This document shows, piece by piece, positions 53,690-64,000 of a DNA stretch of 64,000 nucleotides. Origin of the DNA: Catenaria anguillulae PL171 (Eukaryota; Blastocladiomycota; Blastocladiomycetes; Blastocladiales; Catenariaceae); contig MCFL01000075.1 of assembly GCA_002102555.1 (NCBI GenBank), positions 1 through 64,000 on the forward strand. The letters are read 5' to 3'. The stretch's first letter is position 1; each line of letters begins with the position of its first letter. A program made the translations under genes and the position numbers. Under the pieces are notes generated by a model that worked only from the letters and a program-made list of their open reading frames with translations, did no database searches and was not told the DNA's origin.

Positions 53690-53926
53690 CCTGAGTGAAT
53701 GAACAAATAAATGTTCTTGATTGCATCAAGTACTTGTCTCCTTCCGCTTGCCAGGATCCTTTTCTTCGTAAATCTCGAGTAACACTCGCACCCAATTGCA
53801 GGGGTGGAATGCACGCGAGCTGGATCGAGGGATGGAGAGATCGATACCGAATGAAAGCAAGCACACAGCAAAGTGCCAATGAATATGAGATTACATATGC
53901 TCTCACGTTGAGCAATCCACAAGGCT
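53690..53926. promoter_or_regulatory. Divergent spacer between the paxillin-like and hypothetical genes
   Basis: 237 bp between head-to-head genes, no specific motif assigned. Confidence 0.4.
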
Positions 53927-54580
53927 ATGCAATTCCAACCTAACGACCAAGTTTCCCGGCGCCCGCCGTTACGACTGCCTGCCGGCGTTTGGCACGCCGT
54001 CGCCCGCATAGTGCTTTCTCAGCATGAGCATGATGATCGTTGGCACCACGTGTTTCCCAAGCTCGACCGGTTCGCCATCTGCCAACCGCTGTGTGGCGGG
54101 ATGCTCGAGCAAATGCTCGACAAGTTGCCTGCAGGTTGCAAAATTGAGTTGATGCCGCCAACGACCTCGTCGCGATCGCGGCCAGTGTGCGAGGCATTCA
54201 CGTTTGGCGATTTGGTGCTCAAGTTTAAGGGGAAGCGGAATGCGAACGTGTGGCGGGCGCTGTTGAACCCGGCGGCGGTGCCGTTGCCATGCGGGTTGGT
54301 CAGAGACACAGTGATGGTGCACGTGGAGGAGACGGATCGGGCGTTGGTGGAGGTGCATGCGGACTTGGTGGCCAAGGTGGTGGTTAAGCTGTTGAGCCAG
54401 CATTTGCCCACTGCCATGCCTGGTGTGAGAATGAGGGTGGCTGCGACGAGGGAAAAAGAGCAAGTCGAGAAAGTGTTCTTCAAGGCATTCGCGACGTCTG
54501 GTTGTGAGGCAAATGTGTATTCGCCGGATACGGACGTGGAAATTGATGTGCATCATGATCAGGATGATGTTCGGAACTGA
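53927..54580 (+). CDS. Hypothetical protein, 217 residues
   Basis: An open frame starting MQFQPNDQVSRRPPLRLPAG and ending in an acidic tail with several D and H residues (VEIDVHHDQDDVRN). The middle has alternating hydrophobic and basic text (FGDLVLKFKGKRNANVWRAL, DRALVEVHADLVAKVVVKLL), which suggests a small alpha/beta domain. No family is recognised and no clear splice sites are needed. Compact spacing to its neighbours (237 and 105 bp) and good codon composition support a real gene. Confidence 0.55.
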   Translation: MQFQPNDQVSRRPPLRLPAGVWHAVARIVLSQHEHDDRWHHVFPKLDRFAICQPLCGGMLEQMLDKLPAGCKIELMPPTTSSRSRPVCEAFTFGDLVLKFKGKRNANVWRALLNPAAVPLPCGLVRDTVMVHVEETDRALVEVHADLVAKVVVKLLSQHLPTAMPGVRMRVAATREKEQVEKVFFKAFATSGCEANVYSPDTDVEIDVHHDQDDVRN

Positions 54581-54685
54581 GAATGCAATGTCGTAATTGA
54601 AGACTATGTACAGAAACACAACAACAGCAGGTATACTTGACACTCCCTAACCGTGTCACAAACCATGAGCGCAAAAGGACATCCT
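54581..54685. other. Short convergent spacer
   Basis: 105 bp between the 3' ends of the hypothetical gene and the MFS transporter, no feature. Confidence 0.5.
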
Positions 54686-56845
54686 TTACTTGGACGGATC
54701 CAAAAGGGCCAAGCACACTGCCCAGCCAAGCACCATGAAAAACGCCATCAACCCCAACATGAACCTTCCCCACCACATGCGCCGTGCGCTAATGACGGGT
54801 CCATGGTGGCCATTGACCTGCGCCGTCCCATACGTCGGCGTTGACGGCCGCAGCAAATCCTCGCCCTCACCTTGCCCCTCCTCATCAGCCTCGTCTCCCA
54901 TCACATGCTCCCTGCGCATAGGCCTCCTCCGCGTGCGAATTCGCACTTGCCCATTTTCCATGCGATTCAAAATCGCCGGCCGCTCCTTGGCATCCGCACT
55001 CAGCACGCCCGACTCGACCGCATCCATGACCCACAAACCAACACTAAACACAAGCGCCAGAACCGTGACTGCCACGAGCACCGCCAAGGGCCACGTGTAC
55101 CCGCCCGAAATATCCTGCAGCCATCCGAGCGTGGGATCCAGCAATGTCGACGCAATGTTTGTCAACGACTTGTAAATACCGAGCGCGGTACCCATGGATT
55201 TCGGGCCAATCAAGAGACCCACGGCCGACACCATGGCGACGGGGCCAGTGGTCAGCGACATGGAAAACAGCAGCAGGGCAATGTACGGCGGCCAGTGCGC
55301 AAGTGAGAGCAGCACAAAGCTCGCGAGCAGCGCAACCGACGCGCCCACGAGATGCTCGGGCCGACGGCCATACTTGTCCATGAGGTATCCGAGCCCGGGC
55401 GCGCCAAACACGGGCAGCAATTGGCCCAGCGAGGCGTTGAAGGCGGCCAGAGCTTCCGGTTGGTGGAACCGCTGCATGATGAGTTCGGGGGCAATATGCA
55501 AGAAAGCGGTCCAGGCAGATCCGAGCGTAAAGCTGAGTCCGGCAACGAGCCAAAAGGCCATCGGGAAGAGGTACACGTCCGAGAGGTTGAATGCGGTTTT
55601 GGCGCGGATTTTCGCCAGTTCCGAGACAGAGTACAGGCCGGCGTCGCCTTGTGTGATGCGTGGCGCGTGGAGAGGAGCAGGAGAAGAGTGATGATGGGCG
55701 GTTGAAGACGACGAGGTTGGCAGGTCGAGCGACGAGTCGATTCTGATGTGATTTGTGGGAGCTAGGAGCGGGTGTTGAGCATGGTCCCCTTCACGACTGG
55801 GCGCCACCGCATTTGTGTTCGTGGTGGTCGGCAACCGATAAAACTTGCGCATGCCCGCGACGTAAATCACGTCAATGATCCACGACGCCAAGCACAGCAC
55901 AAACGCGACCCAGAGCGAGTACCCGTACCACCCCGTGACATTCTTAATGGGCACCGTGACAAGCGTGGCCAAGAAACTCGCGAGCCGCGACGTTGCAATC
56001 TGTACGCCGACCGTGACGGCGAGCGCCGTGCCACGGAACCAGTGTGCGAGAATCGTATGTTGTACGGTAATCACTGTCATGGATCCAAGCCCGTACAGAA
56101 GGCGGCCCATGACCATGAGCGCGAACGATTGCGCGTGTGCAGAGAGGGCAAACAGTAGGCCGCCCAACATGATGAGCGTGCACGACACGATCGAGCCATT
56201 GGACACGCCAAACGTGTCAATGAAGCGGCCACCAATCACGGGGATGATGGTGTTGACTAGACTGACAGCGGCTTGCAGGACGCCATATTGCTGTGAGAAA
56301 CGTCGGCCTGTGAGAAAAAAAGAAGTGGGGAAACTGCGAGATGGTGACGAAAAGGAAAGCATACCGCATTGTTGATGCCAAGATCGGCCTTGATTGAAGC
56401 CTTGAGTGCGCTGACTACGTGAGCCGAGTCTGTCATGTGGGTTCAGCGCAATTCGAGGGTTAGCTCGCCGAGACTTGAGTATGCAATGAGGGAACAAACG
56501 TACAGTGACTGCCAAATCCAATGAGCAAAGTACACGAGAAGGCGAACAGCCGCCAACCGAGTGGAGCCTATCAATGAAAAATCCGCTTCAAGTCAGAATC
56601 CGCGTTGTTTGTCCCAGTCGTATGCCAAGCAACGAATGGGCACATACATTTGCGCGCTGATCTTGCGCTTGCGTGCGCAACTCGAGGCACACGTCGTCCT
56701 CGCGGTTCGAATTGTTGTGCGCCAGCGGCGCGACCGTAGCACATGGACAGTCGCCCGGGGCATTGCCCATGGCACACGAAATGGCGGCCGAGCTGGGCGC
56801 TGGTGAGGCGCGGCCTCGTTGGGGAGTGGACGGAGCAGTTGTCAT
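54686..56845 (-). CDS. Major facilitator superfamily transporter (MFSD1-like)
   Basis: Four exons (56845-56648, 56567-56504, 56429-56365, 56290-54686) with GT-AG introns and consistent phases give 643 residues. The spliced text ADLGINNAQYGVLQAAVSLV followed by NTIIPVIGGRFIDTFG is a typical MFS first helix pair and loop. About twelve membrane helices follow, with the MFS motif MGRLLYGLGSMTVITVQ, a long cytosolic loop between helices 6 and 7, and GYLMDKYGRRPEHLVGAS in the second half. The N-terminal 70 residues are soluble and Cys-containing. The C-terminus carries a last helix after an Arg/Glu-rich stretch. The layout resembles the MFSD1 group of lysosomal/vacuolar dipeptide transporters, but substrate assignment is tentative. 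Confidence 0.88.
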
Positions 56846-57546
56846 TTGCAACACGCTTGAAGTGGTCGGCGTAGTTGTCGAGGTCAGTACGTATCTACTG
56901 GGCCGCGGGCGTTGCCAAGAGAGGGAGAGCAGGTCCCTTGTGCAGACTCTCTGTCGTCTGAGAGACTTTTCGAGAGAAATGTGCAGGGACCAGCAATTGT
57001 CACGAGATGATGGGCGGCTGGTGTTGCTTTTGAACGGCGACCAAGTGTGGGTTCGCCGCCGGCAAGCTGTCAGGTAAATTGCATGGGTTGTGAACGTTGG
57101 GACATTGGTTGAAGAGCGTGGGAATACATGCGAGTGCAAGTTTATCGATGTGGAGCCCATCGATATCTGATACGATTTAGCCGTGAGATCGGCACCTCGT
57201 CACCTGACCCGGCTTCCACTCAGCTATTGCACGCGTCGCTGTTTTGTCCGCACGCAGCAGTCGCGTCTGCCATGCTCTCGTTTCGAACATCTTGTTTCGA
57301 ACATCTTGGGCAGCCGACGTTTCTATTGTGCAACATTGGCTTAAGGATACATCCCTGGAGAAGCCCATGAAGGAGAAGTTCGGGTTGGTTTGCTGTTGTC
57401 CTTCCCTAAAGATTAGTCCCTATTCCCTCACATTCCACTCCCAATCACATGCGCACTTCCCGTCAGGGCAAACCTTCCTCAAGGGATCCGCCTGTCAACA
57501 CTTGAATCCATGCGATTGACTTACTCAATGTACCCAATGCAATATC
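56846..57546. promoter_or_regulatory. Divergent intergenic region, MFS transporter and WD-repeat gene
   Basis: 701 bp between head-to-head genes. It includes a small tandem repeat tctcgtttcgaacatcttgt/tttcgaacatcttg (57277-57308). No gene is seen. Confidence 0.5.
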
Positions 57547-60500
57547 ATGTCTGAGCCACCGCATGCATTGCAACGGAGTGGCGCTGGCGGCGGCGGAATG
57601 GTCGCCGCGATCGGCGGTCCAGCCGTCGTCGGGACCAGTGGTCCGGGAGGCGCTGGAGGAGGTGGTGGTGGTGCAAGTGTGGGAGCTGCCGCAGCTCGTG
57701 CGGCCCAACTGAATACGCTGACGCTCCAGTCTGACGCCTATGCCAACAAGGTCAACACGCTGAAGGACAAGGCCTTGTACCGATTTGAGCGCGAAATGAA
57801 CCTGGCACAGTTCAAGGAGCTCATGATGGTGTTCCAGAAAAAGGCCAGCCGGGGTGGCAAGCTGACTGTCGAAGAATTCAAGGCTGAGTTTTCTAAAATC
57901 CTCGACAAGGACATGTCGGAAGCCCAAATCACACTGATGCTCATGCGCATTGGGATTCGCGGCAATTTTGTCTCGTGGGATGCATTTGGCAACTTTATGC
58001 TTCAGCGGGCACAGGAGCAATCCAAGCAAAAGGAGTCGGAGGAGCAAGAAACCATGCTGTTTGCGCCGGCGAGCCGGCTACTGCCCATGGGGAAACCTCA
58101 AGCAACGCCGCACCGCGAGATGATTTGTAACGTGATGTATATGCCGACGCAGCAACGGTTTGTGACAGTGTCGAGGGATGCCACAGTGTGTTTTTGGAGT
58201 GAGCAGTTCAAGTTGCAGAGGAGCTTTCCGTCAGTCATGTATGTACGCAGCTCGTGGTGCCGTCGGCCCACCTCATCAGATCGACGCTTGTACTGAATCA
58301 TTCGTTTTCTTGTGTTGCGTAGAAATGGAAAGAATCGTAGCGAATCGCAACAGCAAGCTGCACAAGCCAACCTTTTGTCCTCAACCACCACAAAGCAATG
58401 CTGGGTCCTGGCTTTCTCTTACCTGCCTGACGTCAAGAAGTGGGTCTTTGCAACCGACACGCACGAACTCAGCTTCCACGACCACGCCACACTGCACCCG
58501 CAATGCAAACTGCGACTGCCCGCCAATGTCCTCTGCCTGCACTACTTTCGCGAGCAATACGTTCCCGACGATGACCTTGCTAGCTCGGCGGCGATGCGAG
58601 ACCCGACCGCGCTTGTCGGATCCACTGCCGCCCTGTCCACTTCGGCGCCATCCGCAGCAGCGCCAGCAACCGCTCCATCCTCGTCGCTTCCCACAGACCA
58701 ATACATCAACAACGGCATGCTGTTTCTCGGTGACGACCAGGGAGACCTGACTATCATTACCTTTGACCCGGAATCCATCTTCAACCCAAACTCGCCAACC
58801 ATGCTCGCGGCGGCCAAGGGCAAAGTCGTCAGCATCGACAAGCGCCACGTGCAATCCATTGTCAAGCGCAAAGTGCACAACGACTGGGTCACGCGGGTTG
58901 GCTACTTTCACGAGTTCCGTACCGTCTTCTCCGTGTCTCCAGACCCACACGAGTCGCTGGTTGCCGGGACACTGGTCAATGGGAAGTGGAAGTTCATGTC
59001 CACGTCCGTCAACAAGGGCGTCAATGCATTTGCCGTGTGCAAGTTTCCCGTGGCACTCATTACTGTTGGCGCAGACCGCAAGGTGCGCCTTTGGAATCCG
59101 CGGCGCATCACCAACCCACAAGCCAGCATGCGCGGGCACCAGGCGCCGATTCTGGACGTGCAAGTGCAACAGTCGCTTGGATTGTGTGTGACTGCGAGCT
59201 CGGACAAGGTGGTCAAAGTGTGGGACATTCGCAAGGCCGCGTGCATTCAGACACTCACGAGCAATGTCGAGTTTTTGCACCGGCCCGACGATATGCTTGG
59301 GTTTGTGCAGTTGGTGACGAGCACGGTTCGTGGACCTGGTGGGGCCGGGGCGGCCGCGATGGGAGGGGCGATCACTGGGAAGGGGCCGGCGGCAGGGGCA
59401 GCAGCACCGACGGTGAGGCTGTTTACGGGCTCCAGTTTTGTGATGGAGTACTCCATGATGGACACGCATTCCATGGGCAAGACGGTCACGTCGCACAAGA
59501 TGCCCATTCGACAGATTGTGTACAACCCAGTGTGCAAGATGGTGTCGAGCCTGTGCGATGGAAGTGTCGTCCAAGTTTGGGTATGGCTTTACGCTCGCCC
59601 TCGTCTCATCAGTGTACTTGGCCTGACCGCTGTCACTGCGATAACACACAGGAAGTACAAAACGGCTCGCTGACTTTCAAAATCGACGACGCAATGGAAC
59701 CGCGTGAAATCACCTGCATCGGGTTTGACGAATACTCTGGGTATCGACGCATGCTCATCGGCACGGGCGACGGCAAAGTGCACCTGTCGTCCATTGAGGG
59801 CCACGTGTTGTGTGAGATGCGCAAACGCGACAAGGTCGAAATCACCAATGTGCTGCATGTGGATTCCAACGAGGGCAGGTTCTTTGTTGCAGGTGGGTGG
59901 CAGTGTCGGCTGTACTTGTACACGGACGATTCAAGATCCGAGGCAACGAGTATGTGGCCGACAGAGACATGGTCCAACTCGGGAGATTCTGGCGAGTTGG
60001 CAGATGGGAGGAACGATGACATGTGCGATGGTCCTTTCTTTCTCTCCAGTCCAAATCCCACATCGTCTGACAACCAATTTAAATTCATGTATACTTAGCC
60101 TGTCTATGGTCTTCATCAAACCCCACTTTCTCGCATACAGCACGTTCCGTGGCGACATATGGATCCGGACCATGGCCGGCCTGCAGGTGGGGTCACTTGT
60201 CCCACCGGAAATCAACTCGATCCCGCTTTGGTCTCGGCCCGTTGAAAAGCTGCTCTCTCTACGCCCAGTCCCAACCCACAAACACTACACGGACCCATTG
60301 GATGCCAGCAATACCGCTGACCCGAGTAGCAGCGGTAGAGGGAGCACCTTGGACCATGCGCATCTCATCAGCTGCGGATCCGATGGCACCGTCCGCTTCT
60401 GGAACGTGTCCAAGATGGTGCAAGTGTACACGCTGGACGTGCCTGGCGCCACCGCCATTGGGCTCAGTCCGGGGCCCGTGCATGACGCGTTGCTCGTGGG

Positions 60501-61983
60501 CACTGCACAAGGCACCTTGTACGTATACGTGCTCACGGCGGGCGAGTATCCGAGCGTGCAGGCGCGATGGACCGCACACACACGCAGCATCACGTGCATT
60601 GATACTTTTTTCGCTAGCGGGTCATCGACGGCGTCGAACGACGGGTGGTTTGTTGTGACGGGCGGAACAGATGGTAATGTACGGTGCTGGTCAAATACTG
60701 GCGAGTACGTGGGCACCTTTGGCGGTCTGAATCCGTGGGATTTGGGGAATCGCGCTACGTGGCGACATCCGGACAAGCCCAGAGATGTCCTGGAGATGTT
60801 GCGGAGCGCAGATGCGAGGGCAGCCGCGGCCAATGGAGGAGCCAGCAAGATGGACGAGCAAAGCAAAAAGAAGCGGGGTCTGGTGGGAGACGATGAGGAC
60901 GAGGATGTGTTTGATGACGAGAAGGAAGGCGACCAGGACGGAATCAAGCTGGTGCTATCCCGCCCGTCAACACGTAGCGGACGGATGCAGCGCGAGATTG
61001 GCCAAGACGCTGCTGCTGCAACCGAGGAGGAGGGGACCTCAGTCAAGGATGCATCCAAGTCTAATCTGACCTCTTCATCCCGACCTGCAACACGAGCAAA
61101 ATCATCTTCCCCCGCGAGTGCCGACGAGACAAAAAAGAAACCTCCTCTAAAATCCGCAATGGCATCTGGCCGGCGGCCCGCTACACGCAACGGTGTTCGC
61201 CTATCTGCTCACTCGTCTCAATCGCCCATCAACACCGGCAGCCGCGACTCGATTGCGGGAACAGGCACGGGCCGGAAAACCCCGTCCACGTCTGCCTCGC
61301 GGCGCCACCTGGCCCTCAAACGCGTCACAACGGCCGACCTCATGCAAAAAGACTACCGGTCGTGGTTTGCCAAATCCAAGTATGCGCAATCGCACGCGTT
61401 TTCGCTGGCTGCACGCGCGCGAAAAGGCCGTGAGGCGGCGCTTGCTGCGCGCAGCCCATCCTACCAGTCGCTCAACACGGCGGGAGCCGCAGCCCTGAGA
61501 GCTGCTGCTGCCGGCGGCGGCATCAGTCTTGGCGGGTCCGTTTCTGCGCCCGTCACGAGCCATGGCACCGGCATGGTGACAGGAGCCGGCGGCGCAGACA
61601 ATGCGTTCCATTCGCTGCCCGACTACTCGCTCGACAGCACGGCGCTGCCGCCGCTGCCCGGTGGCCATCTCGCCACTGCGCGGGCGGTGCAAGCAATGGC
61701 CGGAACGAGCAGCGGCTTGGGCGCTAATGGTGGTGGAGGCGGCATGGCCGGCGCATACATGGGAAAGTCACGCGGCCGAGGGTATGTGAATCCCGGCGCG
61801 GGGACCGGCGGGGGTGGGGCGGCCGGGGGACCGTTGGGGTTGGGTGCATCGTCAACGTATCGGGTGAAGGTCGGGTCGCCTCCCACAACGGCGACGCCGG
61901 CGCCGGCGGCTCAGGGCAAGGGAGGAGTTGGATTGTCGTTGCCTGGGTTGAATGGCGGGGTCGTAGGTGGGCGGCGGCGGTGA
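57547..61983 (+). CDS. EF-hand/WD-repeat protein of the WDR49/WDR64 type
   Basis: Exons 57547-58238, 58323-59580, 59652-60022 and 60099-61983 give 1401 residues. After a Gly-rich N-terminus comes an EF-hand-like helical region (FKELMMVFQKKASRGGKLTV, EEFKAEFSKILDKDMSEAQI, about residues 90-160). At least eight WD-type blades follow, for example NVMYMPTQQRFVTVSRDATV, WVFATDTHELSFHD, FPVALITVGADRKVRLWNPR, LGLCVTASSDKVVKVWDIRK and LISCGSDGTVRFWNVSKMVQ. The third splice (donor gtgcgatgg, acceptor tacttag) restores NDDILSMVFIKPHFLAYSTF, the pattern 'DDILxxxFxPPxLLAT' of this family. The tail is Ser/Ala/Gly-rich with KDYRSWFAKSKYAQSHAFSL. WDR49/64/EFCAB8 proteins occur in ciliated organisms, so this suggests a zoosporic fungus. 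Confidence 0.85.
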
Positions 61984-62090
61984 GAGACGCGCTCGCCGCA
62001 AACAAGCGTTTGACTCGAGATATGTTTTGCACAAATAGAGGATATACACCATACAATATACATATGCTTAGGAGGTATAAATTGTGGATA
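61984..62090. other. 107-bp convergent spacer
   Basis: Separates the stop codons of the WD-repeat gene and the Zn2Cys6 factor. AT-rich with catacaatatacatatg, no gene. Confidence 0.5.
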
Positions 62091-63971
62091 CTATCCGTCT
62101 TGGTTACCCGCCAGCTCTGCGAGGGCTCGGAACGCAGCAAACAGCGGGTCCTCGTTTGGATCCTCCTCAACCACCTCATCGCCAGGCTGCAAGTCTTCTG
62201 GCCGAATGACTTGCTCCTCAATCACGTTGGCGAGCACTTGTGGGTCAATCAACATGTCTTGATGCTGGTGCTCGTCTTGCTGCTTGGTCTTGCTGGTCTT
62301 GCTCTTCCTCCGCTTGGACGACGACGACGACGACGACGTGGACGACGATTTGCTCTTCTTTGGGCGCTTCTTGCCCTCATGCACCGATGTTTCCAACATG
62401 CTCTTCAACGTCGATCCACCACCGACCCGTGTGTCCTCTTCATCCTCGTCCTGGTCGTCCGTATCCGACACAAGCGCCACCTGATCCTTTGGCAAAAACG
62501 GTCCATGCAGCCCATCAATCTCGAGATCCAGTTGCCGCAGGTAGGCCGCAAAGTCGAGCGTGTCTGCGGGCATGAGTGGATACACGTCGCCCGTGTCGCC
62601 CTGCGTGCTCGTATCGTCGGCAGCGAGCATGGTCTGTGACGACCCCGACAGCAGGATTTGGTCCAGGTCCAGGTCAGACAGGCCCGCGAGCGCATACGCA
62701 GACGAGGTCAGTGTCGGGCGGGTGGGCGAGGTCGGAGCAGAGAGAAGCTCGACGAGTTGCGATTCGGTGAGGTCTGGGTCAAGCAGCGAGGGGAGTTGGG
62801 TCGAGGCAGACGAGGATGGGACAGAGGGAGGGGTGAGCAAGGAGACAAGGTCCGGGATCGAGGCCAGGTCCATGGCCGATGTCGGAGCAGCCGTCGTGGT
62901 GGGCATGGGAGCACAGTTGAGCTGGGTTGAAGTGCGGGTCGGATTGGATGTCGAGGGTTGCGGTGCAGGTCCCGGAACCACAGCGTGTTGCATGGCGGCG
63001 GCAAATGCGGCCGCCATGTCCTCTTGTGACATGACATCTGGTTCCTGCTCCCGAGTAGTAGGCTGGACTTGCGGGTACAATGGTGGTGGTGGTGGTGGCA
63101 TAGCAAACGCAGAGTTCGAAACCACCGGCGCGTTGCTTGCGGCTGCCGTCACGGACCCACCAGAACGATTCGATGCCGCCGCCTGCCCTCTCTTGTGCAC
63201 CGTCGGAAACACCTTCTTGAGTGCCTCTGCCGCTGCCTCCTTCTTTCTTACTCTTGCCTCGCGTCTCATTTGCTTCTTGCGCTCTGCCCGTTCTTCTACC
63301 GCCCGCCTCCTTGCCTCTTCCTCCTCCTTATCGGTGCCAATCGGCAGATGCATGGGTATTGGCGCCACGTGCGGCACAAGGCCATTGTTGCTTGGCTCGG
63401 GCTTGCGCTTGCGCTCCGCGTCCACACATGTGTCAGCCCTGCCTGCAGTGACGCACCGCTTGCACGGTCGGTTTGTGTCGCACGCCAAGTGCCGGTCGCG
63501 GCAGTGCACACACGCTGTGATGGTGGACGTGTGGGTTTTGCGCTGCTTTTTCGCAGGGGGCGGACCGTGCGCGGGGGCACTGGATGGTGCTGCGGCAAGT
63601 GCCAAAGAGGAGGAGGAGGATCGTTGTGCAAGCACAGGCGCAGGTGCGGGTGCAGGCCGCTTGGTTGGCTGTGCAAGCGACTTGGACGTGGCTGTTGCCG
63701 TTTGCGACGAGGTGACCTTGAGTGGTGGCGGTGTGATCATGGATGCAGTGGCAGACACAGCGGCCACGTGCGCGGCAGCAGCAGCGTGTGCATGGGCAGC
63801 GCGAGCGGCATGCGCAGCAGCAGCGGCAGCGTGTGCTTGCATTTGGAGGTGCATTTGCATCTGCATTTGAGTCGAGGTGTAGTACCCAAGGCGGACAGGT
63901 GCAGCAGCGGATGAGGACGAGGCTGCGGCGGCCGAGGTGTGCGGGTGCGGGGTTGCGTCAAAGGAGGGCAT
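62091..63971 (-). CDS. Zn2Cys6 binuclear-cluster transcription factor
   Basis: A single frame of 626 residues. The DNA-binding cluster lies at about residues 154-182, CVHC-x6-C-x5-CKRC-x8-C, preceded by a basic stretch (PPAKKQRKTHTSTITA). The spacing C-x2-C-x6-C-x5-C-x2-C-x8-C is canonical, and the text RDRHLACDTNRPCKRC resembles the Ert1/AcuK (Rds2) group of gluconeogenesis regulators. No PAS domain is visible, so that assignment is weak. The N-terminus is rich in Ala, His and Met-Gln runs. Residues 210-260 are Arg/Lys/Glu-rich and helical. The C-terminal half has acidic, Leu-rich patches (LSDLDLDQILLSG, TLDFAAYLRQLDLEIDGL) that look like activation domains, then a Lys/Ser-rich patch. Confidence 0.88.
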   Translation of the reverse strand: MPSFDATPHPHTSAAAASSSSAAAPVRLGYYTSTQMQMQMHLQMQAHAAAAAAHAARAAHAHAAAAAHVAAVSATASMITPPPLKVTSSQTATATSKSLAQPTKRPAPAPAPVLAQRSSSSSLALAAAPSSAPAHGPPPAKKQRKTHTSTITACVHCRDRHLACDTNRPCKRCVTAGRADTCVDAERKRKPEPSNNGLVPHVAPIPMHLPIGTDKEEEEARRRAVEERAERKKQMRREARVRKKEAAAEALKKVFPTVHKRGQAAASNRSGGSVTAAASNAPVVSNSAFAMPPPPPPLYPQVQPTTREQEPDVMSQEDMAAAFAAAMQHAVVPGPAPQPSTSNPTRTSTQLNCAPMPTTTAAPTSAMDLASIPDLVSLLTPPSVPSSSASTQLPSLLDPDLTESQLVELLSAPTSPTRPTLTSSAYALAGLSDLDLDQILLSGSSQTMLAADDTSTQGDTGDVYPLMPADTLDFAAYLRQLDLEIDGLHGPFLPKDQVALVSDTDDQDEDEEDTRVGGGSTLKSMLETSVHEGKKRPKKSKSSSTSSSSSSSKRRKSKTSKTKQQDEHQHQDMLIDPQVLANVIEEQVIRPEDLQPGDEVVEEDPNEDPLFAAFRALAELAGNQDG

Positions 63972-64000
63972 GGTCGGGAGCGGGGGGCCGGCGAGGGCGC
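63972..64000. other. Right edge of window, upstream of the Zn2Cys6 gene
   Basis: 29 bp only. The frame of the Zn2Cys6 protein is still open here, so an upstream start cannot be excluded. Confidence 0.4.

Noticed and set aside
58381-59649. 422-residue minus-strand open frame
   Set aside because: It mirrors the WD-repeat gene. WD blades and splice sites support the plus strand.
62560-63870. 436-residue plus-strand open frame
   Set aside because: It is antisense to the Zn2Cys6 gene. The minus-strand frame has a canonical zinc cluster, whereas this one is Ser/Ala/Cys-rich without a domain.

Overview
This 64 kb window is nuclear DNA of a GC-rich, intron-bearing fungus. Introns are short (about 30-170 nt, GT-AG). 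Three features point to a zoosporic (flagellated) lineage, most likely Blastocladiomycota or a chytrid: an EF-hand/WD-repeat protein of the ciliary WDR49/WDR64 type, a paxillin-like LD/LIM protein, and an ankyrin-like protein with the 'hydrophobic-x-WW' repeat style I associate with Blastocladiomycota. The lineage is an inference, because no marker was searched against a database.

Layout. 0-1.2 kb: the C-terminus of an IQGAP/Rng2-type RasGAP-related protein. 1.4-3.1 kb: decayed Tnp2-like transposase fragments. 3.1-11.45 kb: a nearly complete non-LTR retrotransposon on the minus strand, with ORF1 (zinc knuckle) and ORF2 (endonuclease, reverse transcriptase, RNase H, zinc motif). It is bounded by identical 16-bp repeats that resemble the 5' end of the tRNA-Lys gene at 11.9 kb. 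12.3-20.2 kb: host genes for V-ATPase subunit A (with one apparent 1-nt frameshift), an Abraxas-like MPN protein and a very long A/B-type cyclin.

20.288-28.848 kb: an 8.56-kb DNA transposon that I delimit here by terminal inverted repeats of about 90 bp (66 bp of them identical) and a 7-bp target-site duplication, CCACGTC. It carries an apparently intact five-exon DDE integrase-like transposase, a cysteine-rich spliced gene of unknown function, and a PWWP/Tudor-like gene. It is the most unusual object in the window. 28.9-38.2 kb: poorly conserved spliced genes and a decayed paralogue of one of them.

38.3-64 kb is denser host territory. It holds an ankyrin-like protein, the mitochondrial phosphatidylglycerophosphatase Gep4, a Gln-rich repeat protein, a 55-residue Cys/His protein, a polytopic membrane protein, Mpe1/RBBP6 (mRNA 3'-end processing), the paxillin-like protein, an MFS transporter, the WDR49-like protein and a Zn2Cys6 transcription factor. 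These housekeeping genes do not form one pathway. Several pairs are tightly divergent or convergent, with spacers of only 107-290 bp.
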